This document shows, in pieces, positions 53,183 through 61,411 of a DNA stretch of 64,000 bases (the first letter of the stretch is position 1; every line of letters starts with the position of its first letter). The DNA is from Pyrinomonadaceae bacterium. GTDB lineage: Bacteria > Acidobacteriota > Blastocatellia > Pyrinomonadales > Pyrinomonadaceae. The translations under genes and the position numbers were made by a program. The notes under the pieces were generated by a model. It saw nothing but the letters and a program-made list of their open reading frames with translations. It made no database searches and was not told where the DNA came from. The DNA lies in the NCBI GenBank assembly GCA_019694345.1, contig JAIBCA010000074.1, forward strand, positions 32,960-96,959, in the 5' to 3' direction.

Positions 53183-53959
53183 ATGGACCTGACCGAACGA
53201 AAGCGGCAACAACCGAGGGTCGTCAGCCTGTTTCCTGACATTTGCGAACACGATGTTCTGATCCAAAAGATCGCCGGGCTCGTCCGCGATGGTCGAGGCT
53301 CGTACGTGTGCTTTTCGACCGTGCACATGGTCATGGAATCGTACGATCACCCGGATTTTGGCGACAAGGTGAATGGTGCCGACATCATAGTGACCGATGG
53401 TATGCCGATCGTGTGGATGCAGCGCTTGCAGGGCAGTAAAGACGCCTCGCGGGTGAGGGCGAACGACCTGATGATCTCATTGTGCGGATATGCCCGCGAG
53501 CAAGGCATGACGGTAGGCTTCTACGGCGGAACTCCCGAGGTCATCGAAGCGATCAAAAGCCGAGCGGCAGACGAGTTTCAGGGGCTCAAGGTCGTGTACG
53601 CTTATTCGCCGCCGTTTCGACTGCTGACGGACGAAGAGGACGCCGCGATCGTCGATGAACTTGAACGGACCCGGCCGGACCTTTTATTTATGGGCCTCGG
53701 GTGCCCAAAACAGGAAAATTGGATGCATGGCCACAAGGGCCGTGTCAGCTCGGTCATGCTCGGGGTCGGGGCGTCGTTTGATTTTTTTGCGGGAAACGTG
53801 CGCGAGTGCCCACCGTGGCTAGGGCGTCTCGGGCTCGAATGGCTGTTTCGCCTCACGCAGGAACCGAGGCGATTGTGGTATCGATATTTGGTACTTAATC
53901 CGAGGTTCATCGCTCTTTGTATCGGCCAGTTGACCGGCCTTAAGCGATTTGATCGATAG
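53183..53959 (+). CDS. WecG/TagA/CpsF-family glycosyltransferase
   Basis: A 258-residue GT26 enzyme that adds the second sugar onto a lipid-linked sugar. Recognisable segments are CFSTVHMVMES, ADIIVTDGMPIVWMQRLQG (the DGMPIVW motif), VGFYGGTPEVIEAI, and LLFMGLGCPKQENWM (the G-x-P-x-Q-E motif), then LGVGASFDFFAGNVRECPPWL. The TAG of the preceding GT4 gene ends one base before this ATG at 53183, so the pair is tightly coupled. It likely elongates the product of the WcaJ-like transferase across the divergent gap. An earlier in-frame ATG at 53057 overlaps the GT4 gene and is rejected. Confidence 0.93.
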   Translation: MDLTERKRQQPRVVSLFPDICEHDVLIQKIAGLVRDGRGSYVCFSTVHMVMESYDHPDFGDKVNGADIIVTDGMPIVWMQRLQGSKDASRVRANDLMISLCGYAREQGMTVGFYGGTPEVIEAIKSRAADEFQGLKVVYAYSPPFRLLTDEEDAAIVDELERTRPDLLFMGLGCPKQENWMHGHKGRVSSVMLGVGASFDFFAGNVRECPPWLGRLGLEWLFRLTQEPRRLWYRYLVLNPRFIALCIGQLTGLKRFDR

Positions 53960-54028
53960 GCCGGGCGATATGCTTTGCCCTTTTGTGCAAAAAGCTAGAT
54001 AATACAGGCAAACGGCCGCTTATTCGCA

Positions 54029-54556
54029 ATGAAGTTCTTCTCGGACATAAGGCTCTTGATTTTGGCGATCTGGCTCGGTGCTGCGGTCTTCTTTATTGGC
54101 GTTGCACAGAGTGCGTTTGCGGTACTGCCTTCGCGCGAACTGGCCGGAAACGTTGTCAATCGTACGCTTGCGATACTCAATTACTCGGGGATCGTCGTAT
54201 CGCTGTTTATGATCGCCACCACGCTGATCGCGACGAGCCGAATTAGCCGTTTGTGGTTGTGGGTCGAAAGATGTTTGCTGCTCGTTGTAGCTGCCACATG
54301 TGCGATCGGTCAATTTGTGATCGGGTTTTGGTTGTCGTCGATCAGACTGCAGCTGGGCCGCCCCATCGATGAAGTCGCCGTCGATGATCCGATGCGAATT
54401 CAGTTTAACGCCCTTCACGAATATTCGGTTTGGGTCTTATTTGCCGGCATGATCGCCGCACTGATCACGTTCTTTGTGATCGCTAACAGGAAATTTGGGC
54501 CGGTTAAAACTGATGGGTCCAACGTTTACGATTTTCAGAAAGAATTTAAGATATAA
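54029..54556 (+). CDS. DUF4149-type membrane protein
   Basis: A 175-residue inner-membrane protein with four helices (about 7-27, 48-67, 76-98 and 132-153). The N-terminal IWLGAAVFFIGVAQSAFAVLP fits the DUF4149 pattern. The loop after helix 3 is long and carries the QFNALHEYSVWV segment. The function of DUF4149 proteins is unknown. The next gene starts five bases after the stop, so co-expression with the GrdB-like protein is likely. Confidence 0.82.
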   Translation: MKFFSDIRLLILAIWLGAAVFFIGVAQSAFAVLPSRELAGNVVNRTLAILNYSGIVVSLFMIATTLIATSRISRLWLWVERCLLLVVAATCAIGQFVIGFWLSSIRLQLGRPIDEVAVDDPMRIQFNALHEYSVWVLFAGMIAALITFFVIANRKFGPVKTDGSNVYDFQKEFKI

Positions 54557-54561
54557 ACTTT

Positions 54562-55353
54562 ATGGAATTGATAGAAAAGGCGGGCGAGTTTGCATCACGC
54601 TTCGGCCGCTGGAATCCGAACGATGATCTCAACGGCTATCCGTGGGTCGAGAATGTTCATGCACCCTTTACTCCGGTAAGACGTGCGTTGCCGATGATGA
54701 ATCTCGGACTGATCTCGTCAGCGGGCGCGTACATCGATGGTACTGAGTCATTTAATCTGTCCGGTAAAGGCGGTGATACCACGTTTCGCGAGATACCGAT
54801 AGAGGTTGAAGCTTCTGACCTGCGGTACGCGGCAAAGGGCTATGACCCCAAGGCAGTGACTGAAGATCGGAATGCGCTGATCCCGATCGACCGGTTGGTC
54901 GAGTATCAGGACAATTCGGTTCTAGGCAGCCTGAACAGTGCATGGTGGAGCATCAGCAGCTATGTGCCTGATGCTAGTGCCGTCGCTACCATTCTCGCAC
55001 CCGAACTGGTAGAGCGGGTCAAACACTACGGTGTGCAGGCCGTCCTGTTGATACCAGCTTCAAGACTATGCCATCAGACTCTCGGGATCGTGGCAAGGGC
55101 TCTCGAACAAAGCGGTATTCCGACCATCAACATTTCTGTTGATCCGAAGATCACTGACAAGGTTCGACCGCCCAGAACGGCCTATTACCACGGTGAATTG
55201 GGCTCGGTGGCCGGCAAACCGAATTGGAGCGAGTATCAGCGGCGCGTTTTGGACGAAACGCTGCGTTGGATGGAAACATTTGACCAGCCCGGCTCGCGTA
55301 AGTTAGCGGTCGATCTCGAAACACAGGTCGAGGCGGCCAGAGGCGAGCGTTAA
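54562..55353 (+). CDS. Glycine/sarcosine/betaine reductase component-B-like protein without Sec/Cys at the active position
   Basis: A 263-residue cytoplasmic protein resembling the small PF07355-like selenoprotein B relatives found outside Clostridia. Visible family features are PFTPVRRALPMMNLGLISSAGAYIDG, then GGDTTFREIPIEV, IGSLN-like VLGSLNSAWWSISSY and the VQAVLLIPASRLCHQTLGIVARALEQ segment, followed by GIPTINIS. In relatives as I recall them the segment is P-V-U/C-P-L-C-H-Q, with Sec or Cys where this protein has Ser (codon TCA at 55060-55062). It follows DUF4149 by five bases and its stop overlaps the convergent DUF2585 stop. The reaction is unknown; loss of the redox residue argues against reductase activity. 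Confidence 0.65.
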   Translation: MELIEKAGEFASRFGRWNPNDDLNGYPWVENVHAPFTPVRRALPMMNLGLISSAGAYIDGTESFNLSGKGGDTTFREIPIEVEASDLRYAAKGYDPKAVTEDRNALIPIDRLVEYQDNSVLGSLNSAWWSISSYVPDASAVATILAPELVERVKHYGVQAVLLIPASRLCHQTLGIVARALEQSGIPTINISVDPKITDKVRPPRTAYYHGELGSVAGKPNWSEYQRRVLDETLRWMETFDQPGSRKLAVDLETQVEAARGER

Positions 55354-55952
55354 TGGCCCAATTGCCATGTTTTGATCGCTTCGACGGGAAACAGCAGCAT
55401 TATGATATTGATGATCAGACTGTCCTTGATGAAGATGATCAACAAGATCTCGGTTACCACAAATAAGGCAAGTGAACGCCAAAATCGCAGCTTGTAGGCG
55501 ATCACGAAGCCCAGAGAGCAACAGGCGATGTCGGCAACCGAATTGATGATCGAATCGCCGAAATAGTCGAGCGAAATCGTTGCAGAACGATATCGCTCGA
55601 TCACTGCCGCCGAGTTTTCGGCGACTTCCCACGCACTTTCGATAAAAACCGCGAGAGCAAGCCGCCACGCCAATGGCATGCGCCTGAAAACTAGTCCGAT
55701 CAACCAGAATTCCAGTACGCCGTGAAGAACGTGTGTGAACGAATACGGGTCGACTATGTGTTGAGAATTATGGGTTGACCAGATGTTCCATGACCATGGG
55801 GTGATGTCGCCTGCCTGACACCACCAAACGCGCCCCTGCATCTGGAGTATAACGATAGCCGCCAAGACTATCAGCAAATAGGCCGCGGTGACGTAGCCAT
55901 CGCCCTTTATGTCTGCCCAAAGGCCCCGCTCCGGTTTGCCGCCGTGATCCAT
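55350..55952 (-). CDS. DUF2585 (UPF0314) membrane protein
   Basis: A 200-residue inner-membrane protein. The conserved block of the family is plain: QGRVWWC, then DITPWSWNIWSTHNSQH and DPYSFTHVLHGVLEFWL. Five or six hydrophobic helices are seen. The ESAWEVAENSAAVIERYR segment, then DYFGDSIINSVADI, is also typical. The function is unknown. Its stop codon overlaps that of the convergent GrdB-like gene by a few bases (55350-55353), and it is divergent from glpD. Confidence 0.88.
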   Translation of the reverse strand: MDHGGKPERGLWADIKGDGYVTAAYLLIVLAAIVILQMQGRVWWCQAGDITPWSWNIWSTHNSQHIVDPYSFTHVLHGVLEFWLIGLVFRRMPLAWRLALAVFIESAWEVAENSAAVIERYRSATISLDYFGDSIINSVADIACCSLGFVIAYKLRFWRSLALFVVTEILLIIFIKDSLIINIIMLLFPVEAIKTWQLGH

Positions 55953-56065
55953 ACCGACACATTGTCGCGGTAATTTCGCCTGTTGGCAAGGGATGCCCGC
56001 CCATTGCCGGACGCCGCGAAGCCGCCGGCAGTCTGCTACACTCTAAACGGTTGGATCCCGGGTCA

Positions 56066-57583
56066 ATGATTAGAGAGAAGATCACCGCCGCTATCGGCAA
56101 ACAGGTCGGAGCGTGGGACGTTGTCATAATCGGCGGCGGCGCGACCGGTGTCGGCTGCGCGGTCGATGCGGCCACGCGCGGATTCTCTGTGCTGCTGCTC
56201 GAACAGCAAGATTTCGGCAAAGGAACGTCGAGCCGGAGCACAAAGCTCGTCCATGGCGGTGTCAGATATTTGAGAAAAGGAGACATACCGCTGGTTCGCG
56301 AAGCCCTCCGTGAGCGAGGGGTCCTGCGCAAAAATGCCCCCGATCTGGTGAGTGAACAGCCATTTCTGATCCCTTGTTACGGTGTTCTGGACAAATTGTT
56401 CTACGGCATTGGAATGAAGATCTACGATTGGCTATCCGGCCGATACGCATTTACAAGGTCGCGGATCGTCTCGCGCAGAGAGGCTCTCGAAATTGCTCCG
56501 ATGGTGGTCACCGAGGGCCTTTCGGGAGGAGTAATTTATTACGACGGGCGTTTTGACGACACCAGGTTACTGGTCGGACTGGTCCAAACCGCTGCATCTC
56601 ATGGTGCCGTTCTGCTTAATTATGCTCGGGTAACGGGCATTACCAAGGACGCCGCGGGCCGCGCGAAAGGAGTATCGTTCATCGACACCGAATCCGGTAC
56701 TGAACTCGCGGTCAGTGCGCGTTCCGTCATCAACGCTACGGGTGTTTTTACCGATCCCGTTAGGAAAATGACGAGCCACGCCGCTAAACCGATCCTCAAA
56801 TTCGCACAAGGTGTCCATATAGTCGTGGATGGCCGTTTTCTAGGTTCGCAAACATCGATAATGATCCCGAAAACCAGTGACGGCAGGGTACTGTTTTGCA
56901 TACCGTGGCACGGAAATACGCTGATCGGTACCACGGACACACAGGTCGAATCGGCCGAGCTTGAGCCGCGTGCCCTGGCCTCCGAGATCGAATTCCTGAT
57001 CGAAAATGCTTCCAGGTACCTATCGATCGGACCGACGATCGACGACGTGTTGAGCGTTTTTGCCGGTATCCGGCCGCTGATCGCAAATGCCGGAAACGAA
57101 AAGACCTCGTCGATATCCCGAAGCCACGATATCTTTGTCGATGCAGCGGGCCTTGTAACGGTCACCGGCGGCAAGTGGACGACCTACCGAAGAATGGCCG
57201 AGGACGCGGTCGATAAGGCAATAATGGTCGGCGGCCTCGACGAGCTCCGATGCGTGACCAATAATGTCCAAATACTGAATGATGTCAGACCGAATGGCGG
57301 TCGGCGGCTCCACCCCGATCTGGTTCACACCGAGGAAGATGTGGTCAGGGCAGTGCGGACCGAGATGGCACGTACCGTTGAGGACGTGCTCGCCCGGCGA
57401 ACCAGAGCGTTGTTCATAAACGCACGGGCCGCGATGGAGATGGCTCCGACTGTTGCCGGGATCATTGCGACAGAGTTGGAGTTTGACGATGAGTGGGTCA
57501 GGCGCCAGATCGACGAGTTCAGTAAGCTCGCCCGTGGATATCTAGTTCGGTCAGACGATGTTCCTCGTTCAGACGCTGATTGA
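56066..57583 (+). CDS. glpD: FAD-dependent glycerol-3-phosphate dehydrogenase
   Basis: A 505-residue membrane-associated flavoenzyme that oxidises sn-glycerol-3-phosphate to dihydroxyacetone phosphate, passing electrons to quinone. VVIIGGGATGVGCAVDAATRG is the FAD-binding glycine motif near the N-terminus. GTSSRSTKLVHGGVRYLR is the DAO-type GlpD signature. FCIPWHGNTLIGTTDT and TVTGGKWTTYRRMAEDA are typical later blocks, and the C-terminal DAO_C domain ends the protein. ATG 56066 is preferred over TTG 56051. Its 3' end overlaps the coding region of the convergent truncated hemoglobin by 65 bases. Confidence 0.95.
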   Translation: MIREKITAAIGKQVGAWDVVIIGGGATGVGCAVDAATRGFSVLLLEQQDFGKGTSSRSTKLVHGGVRYLRKGDIPLVREALRERGVLRKNAPDLVSEQPFLIPCYGVLDKLFYGIGMKIYDWLSGRYAFTRSRIVSRREALEIAPMVVTEGLSGGVIYYDGRFDDTRLLVGLVQTAASHGAVLLNYARVTGITKDAAGRAKGVSFIDTESGTELAVSARSVINATGVFTDPVRKMTSHAAKPILKFAQGVHIVVDGRFLGSQTSIMIPKTSDGRVLFCIPWHGNTLIGTTDTQVESAELEPRALASEIEFLIENASRYLSIGPTIDDVLSVFAGIRPLIANAGNEKTSSISRSHDIFVDAAGLVTVTGGKWTTYRRMAEDAVDKAIMVGGLDELRCVTNNVQILNDVRPNGGRRLHPDLVHTEEDVVRAVRTEMARTVEDVLARRTRALFINARAAMEMAPTVAGIIATELEFDDEWVRRQIDEFSKLARGYLVRSDDVPRSDAD

Positions 57584-57923
57584 TGCTGTCAGCGACCATT
57601 CGAGCTCGAAGTTTTGCGCGATCTGCATTTTCACCCGAAAAAAGCCCATCGACCGTTTCGACGAATATCTCGACCCATCGAACAAAATGTCCCGGTTCCA
57701 TGCGAACGCGTGCGTCGAGGGTCTGATGGACCACCATGGGGTTGCCAAAATAGACCGGCCGGCCGAAGATCGTCTTTTCCCAAAAATCACACATCACCGG
57801 AGCGTGGGCTGTGAGATCCATCGCCGAAAAATGATGTCCGATGACGGAATCGGTCATCGCAACCGAGTAAAATTGGCCTACCAGCAGCTCAATATCCTGC
57901 CTTGTGCGGATATCTTTGGTCAT
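57519..57923 (-). CDS. Group III truncated hemoglobin
   Basis: A 134-residue heme protein. Phe18-Tyr19 fit the B9/B10 positions (GQFYSV). His79 is the proximal ligand in EPGHFVRW with Trp83 close by, which is the TrHb3 pattern. The DFWEKTIFGRPVYFGNPM block is also typical. It is translationally coupled to sufU: the stop TAA of sufU and this ATG share one base (TAATG at 57923). The 3' end overlaps the end of glpD on the opposite strand. TrHb3 proteins bind O2 or NO; the link to Fe-S assembly is a plausible role in protecting clusters, not shown. Confidence 0.9.
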   Translation of the reverse strand: MTKDIRTRQDIELLVGQFYSVAMTDSVIGHHFSAMDLTAHAPVMCDFWEKTIFGRPVYFGNPMVVHQTLDARVRMEPGHFVRWVEIFVETVDGLFSGENADRAKLRARMVADSINQRLNEEHRLTELDIHGRAY

Positions 57924-58372
57924 TATTCGGTCGAAACGGTTTCGTCGCCCGAAAGTGCTGCATGCAGGGTGTGCCAACTCAGCGAAGCGCACTTGACGCG
58001 GGCGGGGAACTCCAGGACGCCGGCGAAGATCTTTAGTTTCCCCAAATTGTTGTCGTCGGTCTCAACATCGAGGCCGCCGGTCACCATTTCGTGAAACTCG
58101 TTAAAGAGCACCTCGGCCTCTTCGCGCGTCTTTCCCTTGACAGCTTGGGTCATCATCGACGCCGATGCCTTGGATATCGCGCAGCCCGAGCCTTTGAAGG
58201 CAACATCGGCGATCTTATCGCCCTCCATTGCCACATAGACGCGTAAGGCATCGCCACACAACGGGTTCTTACCGTCGGCGGTCTGGTCAGCATCGGTGAT
58301 CTCGCGAAAATTTCGCGGATTCTTGTTGTGCTCTAAAATAACTTCCTGATACAGGTCGCTCAATTCGGACAT
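57923..58372 (-). CDS. sufU: SufU-type Fe-S assembly scaffold/sulfur acceptor
   Basis: A 149-residue cytoplasmic zinc-containing sulfur acceptor for the SufS desulfurase. The three cysteines and the aspartate of SufU/IscU are present: Cys39 and Asp41 in PLCGDA, Cys64 in GSGCAIS and Cys128 in RVKCASLSW. The insert near residues 84-110, typical of SufU rather than IscU, is seen. It lies 36 bases after fhs and is coupled to the trHb3 gene. sufS is the other side of fhs. sufB and sufC are missing from the window. Confidence 0.95.
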   Translation of the reverse strand: MSELSDLYQEVILEHNKNPRNFREITDADQTADGKNPLCGDALRVYVAMEGDKIADVAFKGSGCAISKASASMMTQAVKGKTREEAEVLFNEFHEMVTGGLDVETDDNNLGKLKIFAGVLEFPARVKCASLSWHTLHAALSGDETVSTE

Positions 58373-58408
58373 AGCTATATTTTATTACGCCCGAACGCCA
58401 TAGCCTAG

Positions 58409-60109
58409 TTAAAACAGCCCGACAATGTTGCCATCGTCATCAATATCAACCTTTTCGGCGGCCGGATGTTCCGGCAGAGCGGGCATCGTTCGCATATCGC
58501 CGCAGATCGGGTAAATAAACCCGGCACCGACGCTGGCACGCACTTCGCGGATCGGCAGAGTGAATCCGGTCGGGGCGCCCTTTAATTTCGGGTCATGACT
58601 GAGGCTAAGGTGCGTTTTTGCCATACAGATAGGCAATTTGCCGAAACCGTTGGCCTCGTACGAAGCGATCTGCTGATCGGCAAAGGGCTCAAAATAAACG
58701 TCCTCGGCGCCATAGATCTTTTTCGCGATCGTTTCGATCTTGGCCTTGATCGGCTGGTCGAGGTCGTACAGGAACTTAAATTCACTCGGCTGATCGGCCG
58801 CCTCGATGACCATTTCCGCGAGTTCCATCGCTCCCTTACCGCCATCGGCCCAATGTGTCGACACGGCCGCACCGAGGGCTCCTGATTCGATCGCGATGCG
58901 CTTTACCGCCTCGATCTCGTCCGGGTGGTCGGTCGCAAACGCGTTGATGGCAACAACCGGAGTGACACCGTGCAATCTAACATTCTCGATCTGCTTGCGA
59001 AGGTTGGCGGCACCGGCCTCGACGTCGGCCACGTTATTCTCAAGCATCTCAGGCGGCAGCGGCTTGCCGGCGACGATCTTGTACTTACCACTATGCGACT
59101 TTAGCGCGCGTATCGTGGCGACGATCACACAGGCGTCTGGCACGAGGCCGCTGTACCGGCACTTGATGTTGAAGAATTTTTCGGCACCGATGTCCGCGCC
59201 GAATCCGGATTCGGTCATCAGATAATCAGCCGTCTTAATACCGATCAGATCGGCCAAAATGCTGCTGTTGCCGTGGGCGACGTTGGCAAACGGCCCGGCA
59301 TGCACGAGCGCAGGTGTATTCTCGAGCGTCTGCATTATTGTCGGTCGAATAGCGTCACGCATCAGTACGGTCATCGCTCCAGCGGCACCGATCTCCTCGG
59401 CCGTAACGGGCTTTTTATCATGGGTCAGACCGATGACGATCCGACCAAACCGCTCCCGCATATCTTTGAGCGATGTTGTCAGAGCGAGGATCGCCATGAC
59501 CTCGGAGGCGACCGTGATGTCAAATCCGGTCTCGCGCGGAATGCCGCCTTCCATACGGCCGCCAAGCCCGACGATTATCTTCCTCAAGGCTCGGTCATTG
59601 GTATCGACAACGCGTTTCCAGGTGATGCTGTGCGGGTTGATATTTAGCGGATTGCCGCGTAAAAGCTTGTTGTCGATCATCGCGGCGAGCAGGTTGTTGG
59701 CCGCAGTGACGGCGTGAATGTCGCCGGTCAGGTTGAGATTAAAGGTTTCCATCGGCACGACCTGGGCGTAACCGCCGCCGGCCGCGCCGCCTTTGATGCC
59801 GAAAGTCGGCCCCTGTGACGGCTGCCGAAGTGAGACCACCGACCGTTTGCCGAGGTGCTTCATCGCTTCACCGAGGCCGATCAGAGTGGTCGATTTGCCT
59901 TCGCCGAGCGGCGTCGGTGTGATAGCCGAGATGTCGATATACTTGCCGTTCGGCCGGTCCTTTATCCGGTCAAGGACGTCGAGCCGGAGTTTGGCGATGT
60001 ACGGGCTGCCGTAGATATCAAAATCATCAGGCCCGAGCCCGAGCTGCTCGGCGATCTCTGAAACGGGACGAAGTTTGGCGTGTTGTGCGATATATAGGTC
60101 TGAATACAT
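58409..60109 (-). CDS. fhs: Formate-tetrahydrofolate ligase
   Basis: A 566-residue cytoplasmic enzyme that makes 10-formyl-tetrahydrofolate from formate, ATP and THF. The ATP-binding P-loop TPLGEGKSTT is near residues 66-75. GGAAGGGYAQVVPMETFNLNLTGD and VHAGPFANVAHGNSSILAD are family signatures, and a VIVATIRALKSH block and a C-terminal PICGDMRTMPALP segment follow. The length is a little over the usual 555-560. It sits between sufS (77-base gap) and sufU (36-base gap). The 77-base gap contains a perfect CRP-type palindrome, so fhs-sufU-trHb3 may be a separately regulated transcript. Confidence 0.96.
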   Translation of the reverse strand: MYSDLYIAQHAKLRPVSEIAEQLGLGPDDFDIYGSPYIAKLRLDVLDRIKDRPNGKYIDISAITPTPLGEGKSTTLIGLGEAMKHLGKRSVVSLRQPSQGPTFGIKGGAAGGGYAQVVPMETFNLNLTGDIHAVTAANNLLAAMIDNKLLRGNPLNINPHSITWKRVVDTNDRALRKIIVGLGGRMEGGIPRETGFDITVASEVMAILALTTSLKDMRERFGRIVIGLTHDKKPVTAEEIGAAGAMTVLMRDAIRPTIMQTLENTPALVHAGPFANVAHGNSSILADLIGIKTADYLMTESGFGADIGAEKFFNIKCRYSGLVPDACVIVATIRALKSHSGKYKIVAGKPLPPEMLENNVADVEAGAANLRKQIENVRLHGVTPVVAINAFATDHPDEIEAVKRIAIESGALGAAVSTHWADGGKGAMELAEMVIEAADQPSEFKFLYDLDQPIKAKIETIAKKIYGAEDVYFEPFADQQIASYEANGFGKLPICMAKTHLSLSHDPKLKGAPTGFTLPIREVRASVGAGFIYPICGDMRTMPALPEHPAAEKVDIDDDGNIVGLF

Positions 60110-60142
60110 AAAGGGATTATTACTCCATTTTTATTCCTGCGA

Positions 60143-60158
60143 TGTGACCAAACTCACA
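60143..60158 (-). promoter_or_regulatory. Perfect CRP-type palindrome upstream of fhs
   Basis: TGTGA (60143-60147), six bases, TCACA (60154-60158). This equals the consensus half-sites of CRP/FNR-superfamily regulators. Its centre is about 41 bases upstream of the fhs start, in the 77-base gap between sufS and fhs, and it reads the same on both strands. Which regulator binds is unknown. Confidence 0.55.
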
Positions 60159-60186
60159 ATCCGCTCCGAAAACCGCAACGAAACGC

Positions 60187-61407
60187 TCAGGCAAAGACCT
60201 CGATCACCTTTTGGATCGAATCGACGAGTTTATCGACATCTTCGCGGGTATTATAGAACGCAAAGCTTGCTCTTGCGGTCGCCGGCACCTCAAAAAAATC
60301 CATCACGGGCTGAGCGCAATGGTGTCCGGCACGGATCGCGATGCCTTGCTGATCGAGTATCGTGCCGATATCGTGCGGATGGATGCCCTCGATGGTAAAC
60401 GAGATGACACTCGCCTTTTCGGCGGCGGTGCCGATGATCTTGACCTCGGGAATGTCGGACAGACGCTGCGTCGCATACTCCAGAAGATCGTGCTCGTGGG
60501 CGGCGGCGGCCACAAAATCGATCGAATTGATATAGTCTATCGCCGCTCCGAGGCCGATACCGGATGCGATCGCCGGCGTGCCGGCCTCAAATTTTGCCGG
60601 CAGGGGTGCGTAGGTGGTTTTCTCGAAACTCACGGTCCTGATCTGACTGCCGCCGGTCTGATACGGCGGCATCTTGTCCAGCCATTCACGCTTACCGTAC
60701 ATTACCCCGCTGCCGGTAGGGCCAAACATCTTATGCCCGGAAAATACAAAAAAGTCGGCGTCAAGATCCTGCACATCGACGGCAAAATGCGGTACGCTCT
60801 GCGCCGCATCGACACAGACCGGTACGCCGAATTTGTGAGCCGTCGCGATCATTTCCTTGATCGGATTGACGGTCCCGAGGCTGTTCGAGACGTGGCTGAC
60901 CGCCACAATCCGCGTTCGTTCATTCAGCAGATTCTCATACTCGTCGATGATCAGTTCACCGCGGTCATTCATCGGTATCACTACTAACTTGGCACCGCGT
61001 TCCTCAGCGGCCACCTGCCACGGAATGATGTTTGAGTGATGCTCCATCTGCGAAACGATGATCTCGTCGCCCTCGTTGATAAAAGCCTTCGAATACGAGT
61101 GGGCGACCAGATTGATGCCCTCGGTCGTGCCGCGGACAAAAATGCAGCAGTTCACATCCGGTGCGTTTATGAACCGCTTGACCTTTTCACGGGCCGCCTC
61201 GTAAGCGGTTGTCGCATTTTGAGACAAATAGTGCACGCCGCGATGAATGTTCGAGTGCTCCTCGGCGAGATATTTCGACGTCCGGTCGATCACCAATTGC
61301 GGAACCTGCGACGAGGCTCCGTTGTCCAGATACACCAATGGCTTTCCGTTAACCTCACGATGAAGCACCGGAAAATCCCTTCTAATTTCTTCTACATTCC
61401 AGGTCAT
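60187..61407 (-). CDS. sufS: Cysteine desulfurase SufS
   Basis: A 406-residue PLP enzyme that supplies sulfur from cysteine for Fe-S assembly. Lys226, the PLP Schiff-base residue, lies in FSGHKMFGPTG, and catalytic Cys364 is in RAGHHCAQP; both match the E. coli SufS numbering. The EHHSNIIPW block and the RGTTEGINLVA segment are also typical, and the short Cys loop marks the type II (SufS/CsdA) group. The start is four bases after the HEPN-like gene's stop, and fhs follows after 77 bases. SufU is the expected sulfur acceptor. Confidence 0.97.
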   Translation of the reverse strand: MTWNVEEIRRDFPVLHREVNGKPLVYLDNGASSQVPQLVIDRTSKYLAEEHSNIHRGVHYLSQNATTAYEAAREKVKRFINAPDVNCCIFVRGTTEGINLVAHSYSKAFINEGDEIIVSQMEHHSNIIPWQVAAEERGAKLVVIPMNDRGELIIDEYENLLNERTRIVAVSHVSNSLGTVNPIKEMIATAHKFGVPVCVDAAQSVPHFAVDVQDLDADFFVFSGHKMFGPTGSGVMYGKREWLDKMPPYQTGGSQIRTVSFEKTTYAPLPAKFEAGTPAIASGIGLGAAIDYINSIDFVAAAAHEHDLLEYATQRLSDIPEVKIIGTAAEKASVISFTIEGIHPHDIGTILDQQGIAIRAGHHCAQPVMDFFEVPATARASFAFYNTREDVDKLVDSIQKVIEVFA

Positions 61408-61411
61408 TTTC

